DNA of 64,000 nt from Hyaloperonospora brassicae (Eukaryota; Oomycota; Peronosporomycetes; Peronosporales; Peronosporaceae), in assembly GCA_947650285.1 (NCBI GenBank), contig CANTFL010000032.1, forward strand, positions 1 to 64,000, written 5' to 3'. Position 1 is the stretch's first letter. The number at the start of each line of letters is the position of its first letter. The notes beneath the pieces were generated by a model. The model was not told the origin of the DNA, made no database searches, and saw only the letters and a program-made list of their open reading frames with translations. This document shows, piece by piece, positions 1-10,600 of the stretch. The position numbers and the translations under genes are program-made.

Positions 1-3000
1 GGATACCAGCTCATGCTAGAGAAGTAGTGGCCTCAGCTCTCAAGCGGACAAAGACAATCAAGCAATGAAACAATCACACGGCGATGAAGAGTCTACTTGC
101 TTGCAATACCACGGGAAGGAAGGCTTGTGCGCTTCAAAGTTTCACCTCTTCTTTTCCAACACGTACACAAACAGATCTCCTCCGTCTTGGCGCCGCGGAT
201 GCTCTCCAGGAGTTCGTGTCGCTGCTGCTCGAGTGATACGCTACAGCACAGTAGCGTGGTGCAAAGCAAGGCAACGCAACGGCGGTTGGCAACCAGCCAC
301 TCGAGACCATCATTTACGTAGCTCGCATCCTCACTTCACGCAGTTTTCGCACCAAGAGAAATACGCGCACGGCTTTGCAAGATACTTCAATGTCGTTTGC
401 GGACCACCACAGTGCCAACGTGTCCCGGATACCAGCGCATGCTAGAGAAGTAGTGGCCTCAGCTCTCTCAAGCGGAAACCGACAATCACACGGCGATCAA
501 GAGTCTACTTGCTTGCAATGCCACCGGGAAGGAAGCTTGTACGCTACAAAGTCTCCACCTCTTCTTTCCAACACGTACACAAACAGATCTCCTCCGTCAT
601 GGCGCCGCGGATGCTCTCCAGGAGTTCGTGTCGCTGCTGCTCGAGTGATACGCTACAGCACAGTAGCGTGGTGCAAAGCAAGGCAACGCAACGTCGGTTG
701 GCAACCAGCCACTCGAGACCATCATTTACGTAGCTCGCATCCTCACTTCGCGCAGTTTTCGCACCAAGAGAAATGACGCGCACGGCTTTGCAAGATACTT
801 CAATGTCGTTTGCGGACCACCACAGTGCCAACGTGTCCCGGATACCAGCGCATGCTAGAGAAGTAGTGGCCTCAGCTCTCTCAAGCGGAATGGAGACAAT
901 CACACGGCGATGAAGAGTCTACTTGCTTGCAACGCCACCGGGAAGGAAGCTTGTGCGCTGGAAAGTTTCCACCTCTTCTTTTCCAACACGTACACAAACA
1001 GATCTCCTCCGTCTTGGCGCCGCGGATGCTCTCCAGGAGTTCGTGTCGCTGCTGCTCGAGTGATACGCTACAGCACAGTAGCGTGGTGCATAGCAAGGCA
1101 ATGCAACGGCGGTTGGCAACCAGCCACTCGAGACCATCATTTACGTAGCTCGCATCCACTCTTCGCGCAGTTTTCGCACCGAGAGAAATGCGTGCACGGC
1201 TTTGCAAGATACTTCAACGTCGTTTGCGGACCACCACAGTGCCAACGTCTTCCGGATGCCATCCCAAGCTAGAGAAGTAGTGGCCTCAGCTCTCTCAAGC
1301 GGAAGGCGACAATCACACGGCGATGAAGAGTCTACTTGCTTGCAACGCCACCGGGAAGGAAGCTTGTGCGCTCGAAAGTTTCCACCTCTTCTTTTCCAAC
1401 ACGTACACAAACAGATCTCCTCAGGCTTGGCGCCGCGGATGCTCTCCAGGAGTTCGTGTCGCTGCTGCTCGAGTGATACGCTACAGCACAGTAGCGTGGT
1501 GCATAGCAATGCAATGCAACGGCGGTTGGCAACCAGCCACTCGAGACCATCATTTACGTAGCTCGCATCCACTCTTCGCGCAGTTTTCGCACCGAGAGAA
1601 ATGCGTGCACGGCTTTGCAAGATACTTCAACGTCGTTTGAGGACCACCACAGTGCCAACGTCTTCCGGATGCCATCCCAAGCTAGAGAAGTAGTGGCCTC
1701 AGCTCTCTCAAGCGGAAGGCGACAATCACACGGCGATGAAGAGTCTACTTGCTTGCAACGCCACCGGGAAAGAAGCTTGCACGCTCGAAAGTCTCCACCT
1801 CTTCTTTTCCAACACGTACACAAACAGATCTCCTCCGTCATGGCGCCGCGGATGTTCTCCAGGAGTTCGTGTCGCTGCTGCTCGAGTGATACGCTACAGC
1901 ACAGCAGCGTGGTGCAAAGCAAGGCATTGCAACGTCGGTTGGCAACCAACCACTCGAGACCGTCATTTACGTAGCTCGCATCCTCACTTCACGCAGTTTT
2001 CGCACCGGGAGAAATACGCGCACGGCTTTGCAAGGTACTTCAACGTCGTTTGCGGACCACCACAGTGCCAACATGTCCCGGATACCAGCTCATGCTAGAG
2101 AAGTAGTGGACTCAGCTCTCTCAAGCGGATGGAGGCAATTTTAGCCATGAGACAATCACGGCGATGAAGAGTCTACTTGCTTGCAACGCCACGGGAAAGA
2201 AGGTGTGCGCTCGAAAGTTCCCACCTCTTTTTTTCCAACACGTACACAAACAGATCTCCTCCGTCTTGGCGCCGCGGATGATCTCCAGGAGTTCGTGTCG
2301 CTGCTGCTCGGGTCAATACGCTACAGCACAGCAGTGTGGTGCAAAGCAAGGCAATGCATTGCAACGTCGGTTGGCAACCAGCCACTCGAGACCATCATTT
2401 GCGTAGCTCGCATACACGCTTCACGTAGTTTTCGCGCCTACAGAAATACGCGCACAGCTTTGCAAGATACTTCAACGTCGTTTGCGGACCACCACAGTGC
2501 AAGCGTGTACTGGATACCAGCTCATGCTAGAGAAGTAGTGGCCTCAGCTCTCAAGCGGACAAAGACAATCATAGCAATGAAACAATCACACGGCGATGAA
2601 GAGTCTACTTGCTTGCAATACCACGGGAAGAAGGCTTGTGCGCTTCAAAGTTTCACCTCTTCTTTTCCAACACGTACACAAACAGATCTCCTCCGTCTTG
2701 GCGCCGCGGATGCTCTCCAGGAGTTCGTGTCGCTGCTGCTCGAGTGATACGCTACAGCACAGTAGCGTGGTGCAAAGCAAGGCAACGCAACGGCAGTTGG
2801 CAACCAGCCACTCGAGACCATCATTTACGTAGCTGGCATCCTCACTTCACGCAGTTTTCGCACCGGGAGAAATACGCGCACGGCTTTGCAAGATACTTCA
2901 ATGTCGTTTGCGGACCACCACAGTGCCAACGTGTCCTGGATACCAGCGCATGCTAGAGAAGTAGTGGCCTCAGCTCTCTGAAGCGGAAACCGACAACCAC

Positions 3001-3436
3001 ACGGCGATCAAGAGTCTACTTGCTTGCAATGCCACGGGAAGGAAGCTTGTACGCTACAAAGTCCCCACCTCTTCTTTCCCACACCTACACAAACAGATCT
3101 CCTCCGTCATGGCGCCGCGGATGTTCTCCAGGAGTTCGTGTTGCTGCTGCTCGAGTGATACGCTACATCACAGTAGCGTGGTGCAAAGAAAGGCAACGCA
3201 ACGTCGGTTGGCAACCAGCCACTCGAGACCATCATTTACGTAGCTCGCATCCTCACTTCGCGCAGTTTTCGCACCAAGAGAAAGACGCGCACGGCTTTGC
3301 AACATACTTCAATGACGTTTGCGGACCACCGCAGTGCCAACGTGTCCCGGATACCAGCTCATGCTAGAGAAGTAGTGGATTCATCTCTCTCAAGCGGATG
3401 GAGGCAATCACACGGCGATCAAGAGTCTACTTGCTT
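1..3436. repeat. ~413-bp tandem satellite array, 8 full units plus partial ends
   Basis: The landmark GATGAAGAGTCTACTTGC (or GATCAAGAG...) recurs at about 83, 495, 908, 1322, 1735, 2163, 2595, 3004 and 3418, giving spacings of 412, 413, 413, 413, 428, 432, 409 and 414 bp. Units are very similar but carry scattered substitutions and small indels, mostly in the link before the landmark. Each unit contains 70-160-codon open frames on both strands. These recur only because the unit recurs, and none resembles a known protein, so I do not call genes here. The array enters from outside the window and stops abruptly at about 3436, where retrotransposon gag sequence begins. Confidence 0.95.
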
Positions 3437-3594
3437 GGTTGTTGGTCTCTGTCTAGAGACTCCAGCATGGCGCTAATGGCGAACTCGCCTACGGTAGAAC
3501 TCATTCGTTCTACCGCACTCCATTCGATATCACTCAAATGGGTAAACCCTTCACGCGTGGCGTGAAAGGTCTCTTCATCATCCAACATGTTCAT
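3427..3594 (-). pseudogene. Ty1/copia-type gag N-terminal fragment, truncated by satellite
   Basis: A 55-codon minus-strand frame starts ATG-AAC-ATG about 45 nt downstream of the LTR and reads MNMLDDEETFHATREGF before continuing. Its position directly behind an LTR and primer-binding site marks it as the start of gag. It also resembles the acidic gag-like start at 6224 (EDEDSFHTTCE). The frame leaves retroelement sequence near 3437 and its TAG stop at 3427-3429 lies in the 413-bp satellite, so the rest of gag-pol is missing. Gag would form the particle shell of the retrotransposon; this fragment cannot. The copia assignment rests on context and short similarity only. Confidence 0.6.
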
Positions 3595-3627
3595 GTTGGA
3601 TGTTGTGGTCCTTGGAAGGACTACAAA

Positions 3628-3636
3628 GTGCTACCA
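3628..3636 (-). other. Retrotransposon primer-binding site
   Basis: Two bases after the 3' end of the LTR (minus strand) the sequence reads TGGTAGCAC. This matches the usual start of copia primer-binding sites complementary to the 3' end of initiator Met-tRNA. It fixes the orientation of the element and identifies 3639-4028 as its 5' LTR. Confidence 0.6.
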
Positions 3637-3638
3637 GG

Positions 3639-4028
3639 TGTAACGGGGCACACCCTTGCGTGAACTTAACGCTAGGGTATCGTTGCCCCGACAGACGTAC
3701 ACAAGGCAAGCGAGGAAGCGTAGGTAGGGTAAAAGCAGAACTGTTATATTAATATAATTACGTCGTTTAACTACTCTCTCTGTTTGACTTAACTTAATTA
3801 TGCTAATATAACTGAGTGTATGGTGACGTCTCGTCACCGCTCATTGCGCGCGTCTTGCGGCGATTGGTGGGTTGATATCATCAAGATATCAACCAATGAA
3901 CAGACTCTTTGGTCGACCCTGCAAAACCACCACTATTGGTGATATTGTTTAAAGAATATTCAACATAATATTATTTATTGTCACTTTCCTTAAAGTGACA
4001 ATTCCATGTAACGGGCTGCCCCGTTACA
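3639..4028 (-). mobile_element. 5' LTR of a copia-type retrotransposon (390 bp)
   Basis: It begins TGTAACGGG and ends CCCCGTTACA on the minus strand, so it has the TG...CA ends of an LTR. The first 22 bp (4007-4028) form a hairpin: 9-bp arms TGTAACGGG and CCCGTTACA around a 4-bp loop. It is followed by a primer-binding site and a gag start. A second copy, about 87-88% identical by eye, is the solo LTR at 46579-46971. The 5 bases outside the two ends (CCAGG and GTCAC) do not match. That is expected because the lower side is internal retroelement sequence and the element is truncated. The other side abuts a transposase reading frame. Confidence 0.85.
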
Positions 4029-5399
4029 GTCACCACCATTGTCTTTCTCAATCGCCCCATGCTCCATCACGTCTGATTCGCACTCGATCGGCTCGTCGTC
4101 ATCCGCACCGATGTAATCGACGACACTGACGCTGCAAGTCAAACCTTCCATGAGCTTGGTCAGCTCGTCCTCAACCGATCCATCGATGCGTTTGTTGTAG
4201 TCGCGTAGTTTGGTGAGATCGCCCTTCTTTACTGCCCCCACGATAGCTTAATTACCCCAGCAGTTGCGAATCACTTGCTCGGGTACCTCCTCCCAGCTTG
4301 ATATAGCGAAGCGCACAGCCTCCAAGATATTCAACATTCGGTCGATTCTGGTGTGGATTGCATCCAGGATCCATCGAACAAATTTCTCTTTCAATACCGC
4401 GCTTTAAATACCCGTATAATTACTATCAGACAAAAAACACGTGAGAAATTGCTGGGAAAGGGAACATTCATTCAAACTAACCTGCGTCGAGCGATTGCAA
4501 GTGTGTTGTCATATTTGGCGGCAGGAATGCCAACTTGACATTGTAGCATTCAGCGGCGCCATAGTGACACGACGCGTTGTTCAGCAGGAGAAGCACCCGC
4601 CTCCCGTGCATCTTGGCATCGAAATGCCGGAACCACTCAGCAAACGTTGACCTGTTTTGCCATGCAGTCTGGTTTTTGAAGTACAAAAACTTCATTTGAT
4701 TGGTGCTGGCTTTGCGAAATGCTCGTGGTTGCTTTGACTTGCCCATGACAATGAGATCCATCTTCTCGGTCCCGATCATGTTGCATCAGAGGAGGACTGT
4801 GATATGGTCCTTCTCTGACCTCTTTCAATTGCTCTTGACCGTTGCCAGTGTCTTGTTTGAAATTAGACGATGTGATAGAGCTGATTCGTCAAAACTGAAT
4901 ACATATCGTGGTGAATATTGTCCAATCAGCTCTCTAAGCTCCATTCGATTCGCTGCGAGTTAAGCGCGATCAACTGAGGCTTCCTCGCCGTGAAGCACAT
5001 GCTGATGGATGCCGTGTCGCGTCTTAAATTTGTGCAGCCACTCATTCGAAAGCCGCAGGTCGTTCTCGCTTATTTCTTGAGCGGCTCGGATTGAGCGAGC
5101 TTCTTCTAGTAGTAAATCGTCTTTGAGAATCTATTTGCCGTCATTGAGGCGATAGAATGCGAAGAACGCAGCCTCAAACGCTGGAAACAGCACCTTTCAA
5201 ATGCGCTTCCTGCCCGTGGCAAGGAACGCGCTGGTTGGTGCCTGACGAATCCGTCCTGCTGACGTTGTGGAGATCCGAATGCCGAGCTTCTCCCTGGCAA
5301 GTATTTCATTTGGAATATTTACATGCCTGGTGTGCGTGTGATGTGCACCTGCACATGACGCTTTTGCTCCATCGTCAGAATCGTTCGCTTTGACGACAT
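4029..5399 (-). pseudogene. pogo/Tigger-like (CENP-B type) DDE transposase, degenerate
   Basis: Read on the minus strand from the ATG at 5399, fragments in shifting frames give the family's order. First comes an N-terminal DNA-binding part (SSKRTILTMEQKRHV). Next is a CENP-B-like helix-turn-helix stretch around 5030-5110 (DLLLEEARSIRAAQEI). Then come the DDE core and a C-terminal tail (AISSWEEVPEQVIRNCWG, about 4255-4310). The core shows FSFDES (4879-4896), LLLLNNASCH (about 4563-4592) and LQSLDAG. In active relatives the middle motif reads LLLDNA; here the catalytic Asp codon is AAC (4579-4581), and the next acidic position lies about 30 residues on. Internal stops, frameshifts and the Asn substitution indicate a dead copy. 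Its 3' end runs into the LTR at 4028. Confidence 0.8.
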
Positions 5400-6117
5400 G
5401 TTTAAGGTTAAACGGAACAAATTTGCAACGTGGCAGGCAATGCGAGACTGTGACAAGTACAATATTGAGGGAAACTGGTGGTTGGTGCGCCTTGTTTTAG
5501 TACCCTATTTCTTTATTCTCTTATATAGAGTCAGAATAAAAAACCATGTACCGCAGCTTGGTGCGGGACACGAAGTTCCTCAAACAGAAATTAAACCCTA
5601 TCTAGGGGTACATATATGGACGGACGACATCGATATGTTAAAATAATGTAATATTATGTATTTAAATAATTTGAGGAACGATTGCGGCCAGCAATATCCC
5701 AAACAAATCACATTTTACGCATATTTCAAAACATATGGTAAGCGAAAGGACTAAAAAAACACTATAAACGCTTAAGCAACATAAAGTACAGTTTCCATGG
5801 AAATGGAATCATCGTTGCGGACTCCCCATTCCCGGTCGACGCCTCTCCTGCCAAGTTTGGTATTGCGGCGTGGTATATATGCAATTACACTAAATTTTGT
5901 TAAGTTTTAAGTCAGCGCTAGCAGATGTTAAAGTAAGAATTTCACTTTTGATCGAAAAATAACTGACGTGACCGCCGGTAGGGCACCAAAATGCTTCTGG
6001 CGTGCGTTTTAATACCGAATTAAACACCATGTTTTCTCTATTTCTACAAAATTATCCATAAATACCGTCATCATTATATAGAAAAATTGTTAATTAGGTA
6101 CATGTTCGTGAATTTCG
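5400..6117. other. Non-coding flank between transposase and large inverted repeat
   Basis: AT-rich with only short frames (longest 82 codons at 5398-5646, no recognisable domain). It probably holds the outer flank of the pogo-like element. I found no clear terminal inverted repeat by eye. Confidence 0.5.
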
Positions 6118-6223
6118 AGGCAACTGCCTGAGTTGTCGTCAGTGTAGGTAGCTTGTACTGTGTCAATAAAAGCTAGTGTTGTCACGTAACAATAGGTGTC
6201 GTTTTACGGTCTGTCTAACAGTC

Positions 6224-6325
6224 ATGGACCCGTCCATCATGGAAGTGGAGGATGAGGACAGCTTTCACACTACGTGTGAAGAATCTATCCGTTCAATTGA
6301 TAATGAGCGATCTTTGCTCAAATAA
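6224..6325 (+). pseudogene. Gag-like start inside the inverted-repeat arm, 33 codons
   Basis: ATG at 6224, 33 nt after the LTR-like end at 6191, opens an acidic reading frame (MEVEDEDSFHTTCEES within it) that stops at 6325. The DEDSFHTT stretch resembles the DDEETFHAT start of the gag fragment at 3594. A further gag-like stretch (MNLAAEEIIKSLLCHQ) appears downstream in another frame, so the reading frame is broken. The same sequence lies in the right arm. Confidence 0.4.
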
Positions 6326-7178
6326 ATAAGCTCTGCCGCCGTTAGCGGCTCGTCTGTGAGCTTCATGTTGTCGCGCTGGAGCGAGCGACGAACAACGTGC
6401 CACGATGTCCACGTTCATGCTACATGAATTTGGCGGCTGAAGAGATAATAAAAAGCCTGCTATGCCATCAAGGTCCTGATGGCGGTCCGACACATGCTCG
6501 TCGAAATGAGAGGTTGAAGATTGATATCGCCATTTTCAAGGCAGTCAAACGAAAAACCTTAATGTGAGACGGTCCGACGAACTGGACGACTCCATCGAAG
6601 CTCGTCCATGGAATACGATGCGATAAAGGGGAAGTCCTGTGTGTCCAACTTAGGTGAATGTGTTTAAACCTGGTTTGTAGGTATCAGGCTTCACGACCCA
6701 TATATATTTGGGTCGTATGGCACCTTCAAGTATCGATTTAGACAACGTATGAGCTGTAGTGTGTTGAATCTAGGCTCAATCCTAGCTTCTTCATTTGAAG
6801 CAGGTAAGCGTTGTGTAAACGCGTACGATTATCACCCACGATATCTGGTGAGTTGTATCGTGTGGAAAGAAGCCCATATCATCGATGGTAACCAACCCTG
6901 ATTACTGTGCATCAAGATTCTTGCGGGTGGTCTCGTCAGAAACAACTTCCTCCTCCTGGAAATGGAGACGCTTGACCAAGCGATCCCGTGACGAAGGAGA
7001 AGGAATGTAGTTTGAGACAAGCTCATGTTGACGCATCATCCCATCATACACCGATACGAAATGTAATTGGATACCCTGGGCTCATGGAAATCTGTTTTGT
7101 TGAAAGCGGCGACCTAAATTCGTAGAACAAGCGATTGCGAAGGTTCAATGGCTGTTAGAAGATAGAGCACTACGCTTG

Positions 7179-7266
7179 TGAGTGTAGTGTCGCACGCCCA
7201 ATGTCGCGGAAGATGAGTGTAGTATCGCACGTCCAATGTATCGGAAAACTGAGTGTAGTGCTCGGC
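7179..7266 (+). repeat. ~35-bp short tandem repeat, about 2.3 copies
   Basis: The motif TGAGTGTAGTGTCGCACG recurs at 7179, 7214 and (partial) 7250, with CCAATGT and CGGAA in each full unit. It is also present in the right arm around 14063-14160. No function is evident. Confidence 0.7.
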
Positions 7267-7626
7267 CTTCCTTTAAGAACGAACAAGGACTTGGATCTGG
7301 AGATGTGGCGGGGTTCAACAACGTAGCGGATCTCCAATCATCGGTCGGGGTATATAGGGGATTAGCTCCCTACTAAATTAGCAACGCCAAGACACTTTAC
7401 AGACCCATTTACAAAGGTTGTACCCGACAAACGGTCTCTTTGTGCTGGCCGCTCGTGGCGGTATCCCTAATCACGTTTAAGAAGAAATGACATATGAATC
7501 GTTTCAAGCCCTAGTTGGCTGTCAGGCGTCTACTACCTATATTATACGCTGTCAGCTATAATACCGTATGCTCAAGTATGCTGAATGCAAAACAATACAC
7601 CGAGGATAAAGGAAAGCGTGGCGACA

Positions 7627-10600
7627 GACGCAATCAGAAAATTGAGCAAAGGTCTTGTGGAAATTGCTTACACACTACTATACATATATCGACAATGATT
7701 ACATCGTCCTTTGTTTAAATGACATATTCGAGTTATAATTAGTCTTTCATGGTTTAAAAGGTATAATCAATGGATCATTTGACAGCATCGAGTCGTGAAG
7801 ATGCCTCTCTCTTGTCTTTTAGATAGACATTCTATCAATGACTAGAAGCATCAACAATCGTGTGAGATGTATACGAGTTAGTGAGATGGCCTCGCTTGGT
7901 CGTTAGTACAACTGCGCAGATCTTACTTCACTTCTTTACTTAAAACAAAGTTAGCGCCAAGATCAGTATTTGAATAAGTCGCGTAAACATGAGCATTAAT
8001 ACATGACAAACGGGCATTATCCAAAAAAAATCATGTCGACCAGATACGGCAGCAGAATAAATAAGATCGGCTGAGACGGCGACAAGGGAAGTATTTATTG
8101 ATAAGGGAATAGGCCCTTAGCAGCCTGGTTAAATTAGTATTTAGAAACCTCAGGAAATTTGTTAGAGAGTGTACACCGATACAGTGAATGTCTTGGTTTA
8201 TTGGCGGTTGTGTGTACGCTTTCACTTTTACTCTCAATGCGGGTATTATTTAGCTTCCGAGATAATTTGGTTGCCAACGTTCTAGACAAAATATTCTTGC
8301 AAGATCTACTTAGTGGTAAGTTAAAGCATACCAGCGTACTCGTCGAAGATGATGAGTGCGTCACCGTTGTAAGATCAGTTATGGTATTTTGCTGATAGTG
8401 AACGATTTATCAGAAGCTGTTTGATGAACGGACATTTCTTCGATCTAAAAGCTCTAAATGAGATGAGATACACATCGTATTCTTGGGAGTCGTTGAATTC
8501 AACCGCTACATACAAACATTTGATCGAAATAAAGGGTGTGATCCTAGAATCCGCACCGTGTAATTACCAATGTAGGAGGCGCTTCGTCACGAGATCTAAC
8601 TGAAACCTTGATAGAAGAACTGCATAATGAAGCAGTGGTAACTAACTCGTGAACAAGTTCTGGCCATCGACGAGTCATATGCATATCTTTTTGCGGCGGC
8701 CAATGTGAGAGAATCAACTTCCCCACATAGTTGCCGATTATCTGTGTGCGAAAGAACATCTGATGATGACGGAAATGTACGCTCCTACATGCTCAGTATT
8801 ACAAGGGAACCATTTTAGACGTCAATACCGAAAAAGGACGTTACCATTGTAAAAATTACAAGAAGCACAATCTTTTCGTCCATGGAACCGTTACAATTGA
8901 TCTAAAAGATCCGTTTACGCGAAAAGGGAGTCCCGTTGATATCAGCTAGTACGCCAAGAGGTGTGCTCTAAAGCGGCAGTTTATACCCCAGGGGATGACT
9001 GACGCCCCTGCCACGTGTAGCAGATGTGTCAAAGGTTGATAGAGAAAGGTACAAGATTTTGCCCCACGATACTTTGATAATTGTCCAAAGCCATACTTTG
9101 AATGATAGACATTTTTCCAAGCCCACCGACTTTACTTCCGGACAGCTATTATACTTATACGCAATCATAAATCGTACTTAGTCGCGAAAATAACTGAAGC
9201 TGGCAAAGTATTATTGCTTAAGTACGTCGTCAGTAGAAAAGACATACATCTAGATCCAGCGACAATAAAGAGGATCACCGAATAACCCATACTAGTAGAT
9301 GTCAAGGTATTTCTACTTTGAGGATATCATGTAGTGATTGATACAATAGTCTATATTGGATATTCAAAATCGATACAGATCATTTCATGTGGTAAGTGAC
9401 TCCAGCAATCTTCAATCAAGTGTACACTATTGCAGTACGAGACAGAATGCACATGGCGCGTTGCATGTTCCATTCGCGTCAGATGAGATCATATGAGCGC
9501 AACTATCGTATGCACGACAAGAAGTCCTTGCCATGAAGTAAGCTAAAGCTAGGGTTCACGTCCATATCGTAGAAAATGAACCTTGCGATGTAAATATGGA
9601 CCACGCTACATTACACACGGCCGTTAGCAATCCACCCCTCCTGCAAAATATGTCAGGTGGCTATAGTTCTTCGCGGAGTATAACTACTCTGTGGAGTGAA
9701 ATTGAATTGAATTCATGTATTCGCTGATAATATATCGCTTCAGCCTCATAAAGAGTTGATTGAGCCGTATTACAGTGAGGATAAGCAAACTTTATATTTC
9801 TGACTAGAAATGTCTCGTCCTCAAGCATATTTGACGACGTGAGAGAGGCATACGCACATGGTCGAGGAATGGTTCGTACGATTAATATCTTTACGTTTGA
9901 TCTCGGCAAGCTTTGAAATGCTTTTTTAGCGGCTTATCCCTCATCCTCGGCGTACAATACACTACCGCGATGGACGGCTGCATCATATTGAAGTCGCTAG
10001 CGATACTCCATGTGTCTCGGGCCCACGCTAAATTATCTGCAACTGAGGAGCATGTATGAGCTCCATGATTTACCAACAGGAGATAATGTCGGCCTATTAA
10101 AACTTTTATGCACGGATAGTCGCGGATTTTGCTTGTCATGTCAGCATCAGAATCCGAGCATTGATTTTTTCTTGCGAAGTTAGTCAATGGGTAAAGCGTA
10201 TTACTACTATCTGTGCGCCTTATAGCCTCTACCGCTAAGGTCAGAATTTTGGAAGCACGTCATTTGAACTCTGTATACGAAAAACTCGAAGGCGATTGCA
10301 AGATACCGGTACTCCTCTTCTTTTTATTGGTCTTTCAGCAAGCTTTATCGTCTTGTTAGCAGCCTCGAAGTCTATCAAATTGTAGGACTGTGCCCTTGTA
10401 AATCATCGACACGATCCTCAGACCCCACGGACTGACTCGTAAGCTCGTTGACATTCGAGATCCTATGTGCCGTACGACAACGGTCAAAGATGCCTACATT
10501 TGAACATCCTAGGGCAGATGGCTCAACAGAACATTGCAGCCTTGTACTCGAATCAACACTTCAAATATGTGTTAAACTTTTATGAGGCGGAGTGATCTCT

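Larger units (their letters stand above)
6118..7626 (+). repeat. Left arm of a 9.1-kb inverted-repeat structure
   Basis: This 1509-bp arm is repeated in reverse complement at 13704-15213, about 98-99% identical by eye. Substitutions I could place include a C/T in the CGAACTGGACGACTCC stretch, a G/A in ACCCTGGGCTC and an Ala/Val change in a 66-codon frame. The arm opens with what looks like the last 74 bp of an LTR (ending GTAACA at 6191), followed by a gag-like start at 6224 and then degenerate sequence. The two copies end at the same bases on both sides, so this was duplicated or moved as a defined unit. Confidence 0.9.

Noticed and set aside
65..3367. Repeated 70-190-codon ORFs on both strands
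   Set aside because: They are copies of the same frames within the 413-bp satellite, not independent genes; no domain is recognised.
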